41,549 nucleotides of DNA from Candidatus Aenigmatarchaeota archaeon (GCA_021163005.1 JAGGXP010000024.1:1-41549); one strand, 5' to 3'; counted from the first letter of the stretch, positions 7,144 to 17,435 are shown. Notes: generated by a model from the sequence alone, not told the origin. Translations and numbers: made by a program.

Positions 7144-9087
7144 TCACAAAAAGAGCGGAATGAATACAATAGCCACAATTGACATGAGCTTTATCAGTAT
7201 GTTGAGAGACGGGCCGGATGTGTCTTTGAACGGATCACCCACTGTATCACCCACAACTGCAGACGCATGTGCAGCGGAACCCTTTCCGCCAAGGTTGCCT
7301 TCTTCTATGAACTTCTTCGCGTTATCCCATGCCCCGCCGGAATTGGCCATCATGAGGGAAAGGAGAAAACCTGTTATTATGGCTCCGGCCAGAAGACCGC
7401 CAAGCGCCTGCGTGCCAAGCAGCAGACCGACTGCTATGGGAGTAAGCACAGCAAGAAGACCGGGCTTAATCATTTCCCTGAGTGCCGCATTTGTGGATAT
7501 CTCTATGGGTCTGTTGTAATCAGGCTCAACCCTGCCCTCGAGCACACCCTTCCTTTTGAACTGCTTCCTGACTTCCATGACCATCTTTACAGCCGTGCTC
7601 CCGACGGCATTCATTGTGAATGCAGAAAACACAAACGGAAGAAGCCCGCCGATGAACATGCCTGATATGACCAGCGGATTCATGATGTCTATGCTGCTTA
7701 GACCCACGACAGCGCTGTAAACAGAAAACAGTGCAAGTGTCGTAAGCGCAGCCGAACCTATCGCAAATCCCTTGTTTATGGCAGCTGTGGTATTGCCAAC
7801 AGCATCAAGTGCCTCAGCTCTCTCCCTCACCTTTTTTCCTGCCTTTGACATCTCCGCTATGCCCGCTGCGTTGTCAGCAATCGGGCCGTAGGAATCAGTT
7901 GCCAGTATCATGCCTAATATGGACAGCATGCCGACAGCCGCCATGGATATGCCGTAAAGTCCCAGAAATGAATATGATGCTATCATGGCCGCGCAGACAG
8001 CAAGCACGGGAATTATAGTCGATATCATGCCAACAGAAAGCCCTGTTATGACTGTTGTAGCTGCGCCTGTTTCTGACGCTTCTGCTATGGACCTTACCGG
8101 TGACCCCTCTCTTGATGTATAATACTCTGCGCTGAGACCTATGACAACCCCGCCTACAAGGCCGGCAACTATGCAGTAGAGAATACCCATACTAAGACCG
8201 AGATAAGACACAATTACATAAGACAGCAGAACAAGCATGCCGGATGAAACAAACACACCGTTGTTGAGTATGCCTTCTATCTTTCCCCTGCCGACAAACA
8301 CAAACAGTATTCCCGCCAGGGAAGCGAATATGCCGGCTGCGGCAACCAGCAGCGGCAGTTGCACATAAACCGTGCTTATGAGAACAGCGATAGCCATGGC
8401 AGCTATTATGGAGTCGACATAGCTTTCAAAGAGGTCAGCCCCCATGCCGGCTATGTCGCCCACATTGTCGCCCACGTTGTCAGCTATTACAGCGGGATTT
8501 CTTGGGTCATCCTCCGGTATGCGCTGTTCGACCTTTCCGACCATGTCGGCACCGACATCAGCTGCCTTGGTGTATATGCCGCCGCCGACCCTGCTGAAGA
8601 GCGCTACAGAGCTCGCGCCGAACCCGAAGCTGAACAAAAGGCCGGTGTCATTAAAGACAAGATAGAGCAGCGTTACCCCGAGAAGCCCTATTGCAACAAC
8701 AAGAAGACCCATAACAGAGCCTGCTGAAAATGCTGTCCGCAGACCCTTTTCAACACTTTCTGTGCAGGCGTTTGTTGTTTTTGCATTCGTTGACGTTGCA
8801 GTTCGCATGCCTATGTTTCCTGCAAGCATGGAGCATAAAGCGCCGGCAATGAAAAAGCCAGCTGAAAGCGGCTGTATGAATATATACAGTATCACAGCAA
8901 GCGCCATCACAAAGAGCATGAGCGACTTATACTGCGCATTCAGGTATGTAAGCGCCCCGGTGTGTATCATGTCAGAGAATTTCTTCATCTCATCTGAACC
9001 GAAACCCTGTTTTTTTGCGTGCCTCGCAAAAAACACGGCAGATGCCAGTGCCGCTGCAACAGCAAGCATGACCCAGTAAAAATACAT
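7144..9087 (-). CDS. hppA: Membrane-bound ion-translocating pyrophosphatase, probably K+-dependent
   Basis: GGGIYTKAADVGADMVGKVEQRIPEDDPRNPAVIADNVGDNVGDIAGMGADLFESY; DSYGPIADNAAGIAEM; GNTTAAINKGFAIGSAALT; VGDPFKDTSGPSLNILIKL. Confidence 0.95.
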   Translation of the reverse strand: MYFYWVMLAVAAALASAVFFARHAKKQGFGSDEMKKFSDMIHTGALTYLNAQYKSLMLFVMALAVILYIFIQPLSAGFFIAGALCSMLAGNIGMRTATSTNAKTTNACTESVEKGLRTAFSAGSVMGLLVVAIGLLGVTLLYLVFNDTGLLFSFGFGASSVALFSRVGGGIYTKAADVGADMVGKVEQRIPEDDPRNPAVIADNVGDNVGDIAGMGADLFESYVDSIIAAMAIAVLISTVYVQLPLLVAAAGIFASLAGILFVFVGRGKIEGILNNGVFVSSGMLVLLSYVIVSYLGLSMGILYCIVAGLVGGVVIGLSAEYYTSREGSPVRSIAEASETGAATTVITGLSVGMISTIIPVLAVCAAMIASYSFLGLYGISMAAVGMLSILGMILATDSYGPIADNAAGIAEMSKAGKKVRERAEALDAVGNTTAAINKGFAIGSAALTTLALFSVYSAVVGLSSIDIMNPLVISGMFIGGLLPFVFSAFTMNAVGSTAVKMVMEVRKQFKRKGVLEGRVEPDYNRPIEISTNAALREMIKPGLLAVLTPIAVGLLLGTQALGGLLAGAIITGFLLSLMMANSGGAWDNAKKFIEEGNLGGKGSAAHASAVVGDTVGDPFKDTSGPSLNILIKLMSIVAIVFIPLFL

Positions 9088-9119
9088 ATTAATTAATAGA
9101 CAGGACCACTAAAAAACAT

Positions 9120-9587
9120 TCACCACAAAAACAGGCTAATCCTGGCGATTTTATTGGCCGGTGAGAGACCGTACCTGTTTATCACGGCTTTGCCTTCACC
9201 TTCAGGCGGCGTCCTTCCACAGTTTATGTACGTCGTAGTGCCGTCAGAAACAGTAAGGTTCATATGAATGTAGGATATATATGGGCTTTCCTCCCGGAGA
9301 CTGAGATTGTCGAGCAGGCCGATATAGTCGGTCGTGCACATGGACTGAAAATCCTGCATTTTGACCGTGTCAAGCTTCGGCCACTCGCTGAATATGCCGT
9401 TCCCCGTGCTGCCCGCAAGCATCTCTGTAACGCGTACGGCATTCTCTTCCAGCCTGTCGGAGCTGTACCTGACATGCCTGCTGTTGAAGTCGCCTGAAAC
9501 GAACGCTATTGTGTAAAATATCACAGCAAACACTATGAGCGACGCTATTACAAATTCAAAGACAATCTGCCCTTTTTTATATCTCAT
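9120..9587 (-). CDS. Type IV pilin-like / pilus-associated membrane protein
   Basis: MRYKKGQIVFEFVIASLIVFAVIFYTIAFV: KGQ-x3-E prepilin-like N-terminus followed by a TM; overlaps the end of the TadC-like gene. Confidence 0.65.
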   Translation of the reverse strand: MRYKKGQIVFEFVIASLIVFAVIFYTIAFVSGDFNSRHVRYSSDRLEENAVRVTEMLAGSTGNGIFSEWPKLDTVKMQDFQSMCTTDYIGLLDNLSLREESPYISYIHMNLTVSDGTTTYINCGRTPPEGEGKAVINRYGLSPANKIARISLFLW

Positions 9588-10528
9588 ACAGGGAATACAC
9601 CAATCTTGGAGAGAAGTATGAATATGAATATGGCAATGGACACCATTATCATTGAATGCTTCGCTCCGGCAACAGCAGAGTTTTCGCCAAGCTGGCCCGC
9701 TATCAGCCCCGAGCACAGACCCTGTATGACAAGCACGTAAAAGAACAGCGATATGTAATAACACCCGACGCCGTACGGGTCCACGTCAAGCATGGAGCAG
9801 GTGCCATCAAAAAGCCCGCAGGGAAAGGGTATCGCGAGGTCTGAACACGGATTGGAGAATGTCGATGAAAAAGATGCGATTGCATCGGTTTCCGATCCAC
9901 CGAGTGATACTGTTGTCATCATTGGGACGAAGATGTATATTATCACTATGACTATACCAAGGAACATGAAGAATATGCCGTATGTTACCATGACATGCTG
10001 GCTGGTCACGTTGCGTCTTTCCTCCTCGGCTTCCCTAAGCATATTCATGTTCACCGCTGCAGAGTCAAGGGTTGCCACGACATTGCCGCCGGACTTGTAG
10101 ACCTCCTTTATGATGTTTAGAACCTCTGTTATACTTGTGGATTCTTTCACCTTTTCCCCGAATATGTCTAGAACACGGAGGAAGGGAACGCCCCATGAAA
10201 GCTTGTTGGACATCTTCTTTATCTCGTCAGTGAGTTTGCCGTAATTCGTCTTGGAAGCCATTTTTATGGAATTCTCAAGCGTCATTCCGGAGCGCTTTGA
10301 ATCAGCCAAATCCCTTATGAAATTTGGGAACTGCCTTTCTATACCCTTGAGCCACGCGTATTTGGAATACCTGTATGCAAAATACGGAACAACCGCTATG
10401 AACATGGCTATTATTATTGTGTTTCCGACAACAGAAGCGTCGCCGACCAGAAAGGCAACAGCCGCGACTATGGAGACAGCTATAACAACAGGCAGGAGGA
10501 GAACCCTTTCCTTTAAACCAATTTTCAT
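9584..10528 (-). CDS. TadC/FlaJ-like type II/IV secretion F-domain membrane protein
   Basis: IERQFPNFIRDLADSKRSGMTLENSI..., multiple TMs; adjacent to the pilus ATPase. Confidence 0.85.
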   Translation of the reverse strand: MKIGLKERVLLLPVVIAVSIVAAVAFLVGDASVVGNTIIIAMFIAVVPYFAYRYSKYAWLKGIERQFPNFIRDLADSKRSGMTLENSIKMASKTNYGKLTDEIKKMSNKLSWGVPFLRVLDIFGEKVKESTSITEVLNIIKEVYKSGGNVVATLDSAAVNMNMLREAEEERRNVTSQHVMVTYGIFFMFLGIVIVIIYIFVPMMTTVSLGGSETDAIASFSSTFSNPCSDLAIPFPCGLFDGTCSMLDVDPYGVGCYYISLFFYVLVIQGLCSGLIAGQLGENSAVAGAKHSMIMVSIAIFIFILLSKIGVFPV

Positions 10529-10537
10529 ACAAACACC

Positions 10538-11395
10538 TCAACTGAGCGGCGACAGCCCCTTAAGCAGTATTATGAATCCCACAGACGTGAGCGGAACAAA
10601 GAAAAACACGAGGAATGTCTGCACCAGCAGTATGCTGCCGCCTACAAGCGGCGACATCACAGATGAAAGCACGATGAAGAACAGCGTGCCGACGATTATC
10701 AGCGTTATGTATATCTCTGTGTAGAAGTTTATCTGGTTTGAATACGATTCGAGCATGCGCCTGTACTGCTGCATGCTGTCCCTCGTCTTGTCCGAAAGAT
10801 ATTTGTAAAGGTCACCGCCTGTGGTTATGGTGGATACCATTCCCCACAGAAGCTCCGACCACGCGAGTGACGGCGTCCTGTTGGCAACCTTTACCATTGC
10901 AGAGGAAATGTCAGTCCCGAACATCTTGACGTCCCTGTAAATCCTCCTGGAATCATCACCTATCACACCCTTTCTTAGTGAAAGTATGTTGAATATTTCC
11001 ACGGGATGGCTGCCCGAGCTTGCTGATGCAGACATGGATGCGACCGCAAACGGCAGGTCCCTTTCTATCTGCGTCTGCAGGCTCTTGGACCTTATTGACG
11101 GGTAATAGTAAAACATTATGAAGGCCGCGCCTGACATGAGAAACGATATTATTATTGAAAAGGTATATGAGAAGAGCGCGCCGCCTGTAACTACAGTTAC
11201 CACGAAGGAGCCTGCGACCATTGATACCATGAACACTACAAGCACAGAAAAAAGTGCCAGTGAAAGGTATTCCTTGAGTGTATAACTGGACATGGAACTT
11301 TTGAGCTTCACATCAAGCGGATCGAAAGAATCAAGGTAAGGCGTCAGTATAGAGCCAAATAGACTTACAGACCATTCCTTGAGCATTTGTATCAC
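10538..11395 (-). CDS. TadB/TadC-like type II/IV secretion F-domain membrane protein
   Basis: IERDLPFAVASMSASASSGSHPVEIFNIL...; overlaps the ATPase gene by 4 nt. Confidence 0.85.
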   Translation of the reverse strand: MIQMLKEWSVSLFGSILTPYLDSFDPLDVKLKSSMSSYTLKEYLSLALFSVLVVFMVSMVAGSFVVTVVTGGALFSYTFSIIISFLMSGAAFIMFYYYPSIRSKSLQTQIERDLPFAVASMSASASSGSHPVEIFNILSLRKGVIGDDSRRIYRDVKMFGTDISSAMVKVANRTPSLAWSELLWGMVSTITTGGDLYKYLSDKTRDSMQQYRRMLESYSNQINFYTEIYITLIIVGTLFFIVLSSVMSPLVGGSILLVQTFLVFFFVPLTSVGFIILLKGLSPLS

Positions 11396-13218
11396 TCAGA
11401 CCCTTCAATTACCGTCAGCACCCTCTCAGGGTTTATGTAGTATTCGCTTACTATTCTTCCAACTTCCCTGTAATCATAAACATTGTTGTTCTGCATCCAC
11501 TCTATGACCTTCTTCCTTCTGAGTATCTCCGCCTGTATGGTCTCTTCTGTAATGCCGTTCAGGCGTGCGACATCCTCAAGCACCTTTGACTTGTCCGTGG
11601 GAACGAACCTGTCCTTGACAGCTGTCCATTCGAATATCTTTGCGCTTACAGGACGGTCATTCTTGATGCCTGTTATCTCCAGAAGCTCGCTTACCCTCCT
11701 TGATGTGCTGCCTTTTATCTTGACCCTCTGGAGGAAAACAATTATGTCTATGTTTTCTATGAGCGCGGGAGGCAGTGAGATAGGCGGCGTCACGAGCCTG
11801 TCTATGAGTTGCGTCAGTGAGGCGGCGTGTATAGTTGCCAGTGATGGATGGCCTGTTGCCATCTGCTGGAACAGCACAAACGCCTCCTTGCCCCTCACCT
11901 CTCCTACTACAAGGTAATCAGGCCGCTGCCTCAGACTTGACTTCAGCAGGTCAAAAAGGGTAACCTCACCAATCTTGCCCTTGACTGAAAGCGGAGACCT
12001 GGCAACTTCAGGCACCCAGTGTATGTGCGGCAGCCTGAGCTCAGGTGTGTCCTCTATTGAAAGTATCTTGAGGTTTGGTCGTATGAACAGCGAAAGCGCG
12101 TTGAGAAGCGATGTCTTTCCTGTTGCAGTCCCGCCTGATATCAGTATGGACTTGCCGTTCTCTATGGCCATCCACAGGTATGCCAGCATGAGGCTGTCAA
12201 GTGTTCCGTAATGAAGCATGTGTGTTGGTGTGAGAGGATACGCCGTGAATTTCCTTATCGTGAAATTCGAGCCTCGTCTGGCTATGTCGGTTCCCATGGT
12301 ACACTGCACCCTGCTGCCGTCAGGAAGCGCTGCATCAAGGAGAGGATCCGCTATTGATATCGATTTGCCGGATTTCTGGGCAAGCTTGAGTATGAAGCTG
12401 TCAAGATCAGCGGTTGTTTCAAACCTAAGATTTGTCTTCAGCGGTCCCAACTTCGGGTCCCTGTGATAGATGTATATGGGTATCTTGACGCCGTCACAGG
12501 AAATGTCCTCTATTTCAGGGTCCTGCATAAGAGGCTCAATCACACCAAGCCCGAATATCTCCTTTTCTATGTGATACTGGAGAGCCGGGAATTTCGCAGG
12601 ATCCGCTTCCGGAAAAGTCGCAAGAGAAGATTTTATCTCTTTCTGAAGGAGCTCCTTTGCCTTTATTTCACCGATTTTTGAAAAGTCAACATCGAGCCGC
12701 TCTTCTATGTCCCTCTGTATCTTTTCAGCCAGCTCCAAATCACCTTTGGACAGTTTGGGTTCTATGACGTTGTAGACAGGGGCGCCTGCCTTTTCATCCC
12801 ATTTTATATGGGCATATGCCAGCACCTGCTCTCCCGGCTTCGGTTTTGACGGTATAAGAGGGTATTTGATGTTTATGGTGTGAAGTTCCTCCACATTTCC
12901 GGGCATTGGTATTTTCGACAGTGATATGTGCTCTGAGGTAGGTATCTCTATGCCTTTCTTGACCTTTTCTTGCTCAAGAAGCCCGCGCTGCTCCTTCTCC
13001 TTCTGCGTAAGCTCTATGTTAAGCTTCTGGGTGACAGGAAACGGCAGATATCCCTGCCCTTCTCCCGGTGATGGCACATAACCAGGCGAAGCCGTTGTTC
13101 TTCCTGCCTTTTTACCATGAAGACGCTTGTAACCCTTTATAAGGCGCTTCCCTATGTTCCTTGCTCTGGGTTTGACTGGTACTGCCTTTTTCTTTATCCT
13201 CGGAAGCTTAAGTTTCAT
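11392..13218 (-). CDS. Type II/IV secretion / archaeal pilus assembly ATPase
   Basis: ILISGGTATGKTSLLNAL (Walker A), RPDYLVVGEVRGKEAFVLFQQMATGHPSLATIHA (Walker B, His box). Confidence 0.95.
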   Translation of the reverse strand: MKLKLPRIKKKAVPVKPRARNIGKRLIKGYKRLHGKKAGRTTASPGYVPSPGEGQGYLPFPVTQKLNIELTQKEKEQRGLLEQEKVKKGIEIPTSEHISLSKIPMPGNVEELHTINIKYPLIPSKPKPGEQVLAYAHIKWDEKAGAPVYNVIEPKLSKGDLELAEKIQRDIEERLDVDFSKIGEIKAKELLQKEIKSSLATFPEADPAKFPALQYHIEKEIFGLGVIEPLMQDPEIEDISCDGVKIPIYIYHRDPKLGPLKTNLRFETTADLDSFILKLAQKSGKSISIADPLLDAALPDGSRVQCTMGTDIARRGSNFTIRKFTAYPLTPTHMLHYGTLDSLMLAYLWMAIENGKSILISGGTATGKTSLLNALSLFIRPNLKILSIEDTPELRLPHIHWVPEVARSPLSVKGKIGEVTLFDLLKSSLRQRPDYLVVGEVRGKEAFVLFQQMATGHPSLATIHAASLTQLIDRLVTPPISLPPALIENIDIIVFLQRVKIKGSTSRRVSELLEITGIKNDRPVSAKIFEWTAVKDRFVPTDKSKVLEDVARLNGITEETIQAEILRRKKVIEWMQNNNVYDYREVGRIVSEYYINPERVLTVIEGSE

Positions 13219-13252
13219 AAAAACTCCACTGTGCCGTCTATCGGTTTTGGCA

Positions 13253-13678
13253 CTAACCTAATATAATATTGGACCCCCTTTTATAAATTATGATTTCCCC
13301 CCGGCTGCTTGATACACTCCCTGAAAAACCATAAGTATCTGCGCCTTCACCACCCATAAAGGCAGTGCTTGATGACGCTGATATACCGCTGTCATACGTC
13401 CTGACTGTTATCGCCGTGTTGTTGAGGGACACTTCATACCCTTCACCGTTTATGGTTTTTGGTATTGAAATCTTCGCGCTGCTGTTGATGCCATCAACCC
13501 TCATCATCTCTATGACAGACGCATAGACGATGTCCTTAACGGCTTTTATGTGATCGACAGACGCAACGCTGCTGAAATGCGTCTGGTATACATTAAAGAC
13601 CGCAAACGCCATTACGAATATGGCGACTGATATGCCGAAAAGAAGAACCTGCTCAAAAACAGCATTCTGGCCTTTCAT
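13253..13678 (-). CDS. Pilin-like single-TM protein
   Basis: MKGQNAVFEQVLLFGISVAIFVMAFAVFNVY: short basic leader plus hydrophobic helix; within the pilus operon. Confidence 0.6.
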   Translation of the reverse strand: MKGQNAVFEQVLLFGISVAIFVMAFAVFNVYQTHFSSVASVDHIKAVKDIVYASVIEMMRVDGINSSAKISIPKTINGEGYEVSLNNTAITVRTYDSGISASSSTAFMGGEGADTYGFSGSVSSSRGEIIIYKRGSNIILG

Positions 13679-13709
13679 ATGAATATATTCTCAGAATGTG
13701 TTATAATGT

Positions 13710-14333
13710 TTATGCGAGCGTCACGTTGACAAGCGTTTCCGTTATCTGTCTTTCACCGTCCGTCTTGTAATTGTAGCCTTCAAATCTGACAATGACCCTT
13801 GAAGGCGCGCTGTTGCCCGCAAGGTTCCCGCCGTCACTGAGCCTTATGATATACCCTCTTGGAGGGTTTTCCGCATTGAGCTGCCTGTACGTCATGTTAA
13901 CAGCCAGCAAGAACTGGTTGTTTTCAACAGGCTCACCTGTGAGGTATATACGCCTGGGTGAATCGCCGTAATCGCCGACAGGGCTGTCGTCGTACGTCTC
14001 AACAGGAATCGCAGTAGAGCCTTCACCCATTTCCATGAGCTGCTGTGATGACACGAAGCGGAAGAGGACGCCGTTATTCAGTTCGTCGACCTTGAATGAC
14101 GCTCCCGGTATGGCCGGTATTTTCAGTGACTTCTCACCACCGTTCCTTGAAACCTCTGTTATCTGCCTGTCCAGATCCAGAATGAAGCTTTTGGCTGTAT
14201 TTACGTCAGTTATGGTACTCCGCTTCTCTATGAGGGGCTTCCCCCAGAAGTATGCAGCACCTGCAAGGGCAAGCACTATACCTGCTATGAGAACCATCGA
14301 TATCGCCTGTACCTGCGCTTTGCGGTCGGCCAT
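13710..14333 (-). CDS. Pilin-like single-TM protein
   Basis: MADRKAQVQAISMVLIAGIVLALAGAAYFWG: RKAQ leader plus hydrophobic helix; within the pilus operon. Confidence 0.6.
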   Translation of the reverse strand: MADRKAQVQAISMVLIAGIVLALAGAAYFWGKPLIEKRSTITDVNTAKSFILDLDRQITEVSRNGGEKSLKIPAIPGASFKVDELNNGVLFRFVSSQQLMEMGEGSTAIPVETYDDSPVGDYGDSPRRIYLTGEPVENNQFLLAVNMTYRQLNAENPPRGYIIRLSDGGNLAGNSAPSRVIVRFEGYNYKTDGERQITETLVNVTLA

Positions 14334-14391
14334 AATTATATCTGTCCCTGACATCTATAAATACAATTGGAAGAATAAAGTAAAAAATAAT

Positions 14392-14814
14392 TTAACAGTT
14401 TATTATTGCCACCTGCGCCCTCGCCGTGCCGCCGACAACCCTAAGCTTGCAACTTGGGCTGCATGTAAATCCTGAAGTGGTGCCGTTTTTCCATGTGGCA
14501 TAAGAGTTTACAGGTATTTTACTTGGATTGGTTGATCCGTCAGCTGCTGTCCACGAACCGTCCCCCGAAATGTCAGCTCCGCTACTTGTGTCTATTATGC
14601 TTATGTCACTGACGTCTATATCGAGCGTTCCGGTGTTGGCTATTAATAAATTGGCAGTTGAGCCGCCTGTGCAGAAATAATCCCTCAGCTCAACGCTCTG
14701 CCCTGTCAGTCCGCTCATGTACGTGTTCAGGTATGTCCACGCAGCGCCTGCAAGAGCCACTGTTATAAGCAGCAGCACTATTATCGCAATGATAGGCGTT
14801 ATACCTTTTCTCAT
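14392..14814 (-). CDS. Archaeal type IV pilin, copy A
   Basis: MRKGITPIIAIIVLLLITVALAGAAWTYL: archaeal pilin leader; ends VVGGTARAQVAIINC. Confidence 0.85.
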   Translation of the reverse strand: MRKGITPIIAIIVLLLITVALAGAAWTYLNTYMSGLTGQSVELRDYFCTGGSTANLLIANTGTLDIDVSDISIIDTSSGADISGDGSWTAADGSTNPSKIPVNSYATWKNGTTSGFTCSPSCKLRVVGGTARAQVAIINC

Positions 14815-14837
14815 AGTTTACCTCCATTTTTGACTAA

Positions 14838-15254
14838 TCAGCAAAGCACCCTGGCAATCTGGGCCCTCGCCGTGCCGCCGACAATCCTGAATATGCATGA
14901 ATCACTACTTGTGCATGCACCCAAAGGCGATGTCCACTTGCCAAGTTTTCCGGCTTCTATGGTGTTATCAACAAGTGCCGTTCCGTCAGCTGCTGTCCAC
15001 GTCCCGCTTACCGGCTGACCGCTGCTCATATTGATTATTGATATATCAGAAGTGTCAATATCAAGCGTCCCGGTGTTGGCTATCAATATCACGGCTCTGT
15101 CGTCGTTCACGCAGAAATAATCCCTTACCTCAACGCTCTGCCCTGTCAGTCCGCTCATGTACGTGTTCAGGTATGTCCACGCAGCGCCTGCAAGAGCCAC
15201 TGTTATAAGCAGCAGCACTATTATCGCAATGATAGGCGTTATACCTTTCCTCAT
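14838..15254 (-). CDS. Archaeal type IV pilin, copy B (tandem paralogue)
   Basis: Same N-terminus as copy A; ends IVGGTARAQIARVLC. Confidence 0.85.
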   Translation of the reverse strand: MRKGITPIIAIIVLLLITVALAGAAWTYLNTYMSGLTGQSVEVRDYFCVNDDRAVILIANTGTLDIDTSDISIINMSSGQPVSGTWTAADGTALVDNTIEAGKLGKWTSPLGACTSSDSCIFRIVGGTARAQIARVLC

Positions 15255-15263
15255 AAACATCAC

Positions 15264-15725
15264 CTACTGTTGTCTCCTTGCTCCGTACATGCTGCTGAAG
15301 CCAAGATAAAGCCTCTTTAGCCGCTTGTCTATTGTGTCAAGAGATGTAAGCATGGTCTGGTTGGCCTCGAATGATTTTTTGTTCTGTTCAACAAGCTCCG
15401 AAAGCCTGTCGACAACAGGCTTGAATGCTTCCGGACCGGCACCCGCTTCCTCTTCAGATGCTGCCTTGAGGAGCTCCATGAATTCTCCCATGGTGTCCAC
15501 GAGCTTGTCGATTTTTCCAGGAATCTTTGTAAGCTCGTCCCTGAGTTCAGTATTGGCCTTCACGACATCATCTATTATCCTCTGGTTGCTCTTTATCAAC
15601 TCTATGACCTGCTCCATGAGCTTCTGGACCTGGGAACTCGAAGTCGTGTCTTCCATCTTTTCGAGGCGCTTTTCAAGCCTCCGGATAGGAGAAGTGGGAA
15701 TTACTTCATAGTCTTCGTCGTTCAT
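15264..15725 (-). CDS. Coiled-coil cytoplasmic protein linked to the pilus operon
   Basis: Heptad-rich, no TM: QKLMEQVIELIKSNQRIIDDVVKANTELRDELTKIPGKIDKLVDTMGEFMELL. Confidence 0.6.
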   Translation of the reverse strand: MNDEDYEVIPTSPIRRLEKRLEKMEDTTSSSQVQKLMEQVIELIKSNQRIIDDVVKANTELRDELTKIPGKIDKLVDTMGEFMELLKAASEEEAGAGPEAFKPVVDRLSELVEQNKKSFEANQTMLTSLDTIDKRLKRLYLGFSSMYGARRQQ

Positions 15726-15782
15726 GTATATTAATTGGCATAATTCCCATATAAATATTTAACAAAAATGAAAGGCATGAAT

Positions 15783-17435
15783 CTACATCATGCCTGGTGG
15801 CATTCCACCCGGAGGCATTCCGCCTCCAGGCTGGCCGCCGGCATCGGAACTGCCGCCGCCTGATGCTATTATGTCGTCTATTCTGAGTATCATTTCGGCG
15901 GCTTCTGTTGCCGATTTTACTGCCTGAAGCTTTATTTTCAGCGGCTCGATGACACCTTCCCTGTACATGTCAAGGACCTTGCCTGTGAATACATTGAGGC
16001 CGCTTTTTGTCTTTCCTTTGTCGTGCTCTGACCTGAGAAGTGCCAGTTTGTCTATTGGATCGAGACCGGCATTCTCCGCGAGAACCCTCGGAATGACCTC
16101 TATTGCGTCTGCGAATGACTGAACGGCCAGCTGCTCCCTGCCGCTGAAAGTATCCGCATACTTTCTGAGTGCTTTCGACACCTCTATCTCAGAACCGCCC
16201 CCGCCAGGAACACACTTTCCGAGTTCAATGGATGCAGCGACATCCTTTATGGCGTCTTCGAGAGCCCTTTCCACTTCGTCGACAACATGCTCTGTCCCGC
16301 CTCTGATGAGCACTGTTACAGCCTTGGGGTCCTTGCACTTCTCGACGAATATCATCTTGTCTGTCCCGACCTTCCTTTCTTCCACGATTCCGGCAAAGCC
16401 GATGTCAGATGCATCCAGCTCGTCTGTATTGCTTACAATCTTGGCTCCTGTGGCCATGGCAAGCTTCTCCATGTCAGACTTCTTGACCCTTCTTGCCGCG
16501 AGTATGCCTTTTTTTGCAAGGAAGTGCTGTGCCACGTCGTCTATGCCTTTCTGGCAGAGAAGCACGTTGGCTCCTGAACTGACAACCTTTCCGACCATGT
16601 TTCTCAGCATCTTTTCCTCTTCCTCAAGGAATGCCTGCATCTTCTCGGGCGAATCTATGCTTATCTTGGCATCGCCTTCGAGCTCTTTCACCTCAATTGC
16701 CTCGTCGATGAGGGCTATCTTGGCGTTCTTGACAATCCTTGGCATCGCTGTGTGAACTACCTCCTTGTCTATTAATATACCGTCTATAAGCCTCGTGTCC
16801 GATATGGAGCCGCCGTGCTTCTTCTCGAACTTGATGTTGTCCGTGTCTATTGACACTTTGTTTCCCTGTATATCAGCAACCTTCTTTACAGACTGGACGC
16901 ATATCTTTGAGAGGTATTCCGATGCCCTTTCCGCAGATTTGCCTGTCATGGCTGTATTGGCAATCTGTTCCAGAATCTTTTCATCGTCCAGCGAGACGGA
17001 TATTCCATACTTTTCAAGAACACTGAGTGCCTTTTCCTTCGCAAGCTTGAACCCCTTTGTTATCATTATCGGGTGTATGTCCTGCTCGAGGAGCTCTCCT
17101 GCCTTTTTCAGCAATTCTCCCGCAAGAACAACCGCCGTCGTTGTGCCGTCGCCAACCGCCTCGTTCTGCGCCTTCGCCACCTCGACCATCATCTTTGCGG
17201 ATGGATGCTCTATCTGCATCTCCTCGAGAATTGTGACACCATCGTTTGTTATTGTTATATCACCAAGGGAATCCACAAGCATTTTGTCCATGCCCTTCGG
17301 ACCGAGTGTGGTCTTTACGGTTTCAGCAACAACCTTTGCTGCTGCTATGCTGTTTGCCTGGGCGTCCTTGCCCTTTGACCGTGACGTGCCTTCAGGCATA
17401 ATCAATATCGGCTGCACATTCTGAAGATTTGACAT
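15783..17435 (-). CDS. ths: Thermosome (group II chaperonin) subunit
   Basis: [47 protein letters not shown]-terminal GGM-rich tail. Confidence 0.97.
   Translation of the reverse strand: MSNLQNVQPILIMPEGTSRSKGKDAQANSIAAAKVVAETVKTTLGPKGMDKMLVDSLGDITITNDGVTILEEMQIEHPSAKMMVEVAKAQNEAVGDGTTTAVVLAGELLKKAGELLEQDIHPIMITKGFKLAKEKALSVLEKYGISVSLDDEKILEQIANTAMTGKSAERASEYLSKICVQSVKKVADIQGNKVSIDTDNIKFEKKHGGSISDTRLIDGILIDKEVVHTAMPRIVKNAKIALIDEAIEVKELEGDAKISIDSPEKMQAFLEEEEKMLRNMVGKVVSSGANVLLCQKGIDDVAQHFLAKKGILAARRVKKSDMEKLAMATGAKIVSNTDELDASDIGFAGIVEERKVGTDKMIFVEKCKDPKAVTVLIRGGTEHVVDEVERALEDAIKDVAASIELGKCVPGGGGSEIEVSKALRKYADTFSGREQLAVQSFADAIEVIPRVLAENAGLDPIDKLALLRSEHDKGKTKSGLNVFTGKVLDMYREGVIEPLKIKLQAVKSATEAAEMILRIDDIIASGGGSSDAGGQPGGGMPPGGMPPGMM

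Noticed and set aside
16228-17424. Long plus-strand ORFs opposite the thermosome gene (175 and 219 aa)
   Set aside because: Antisense to a very well-supported chaperonin CDS; no independent evidence.
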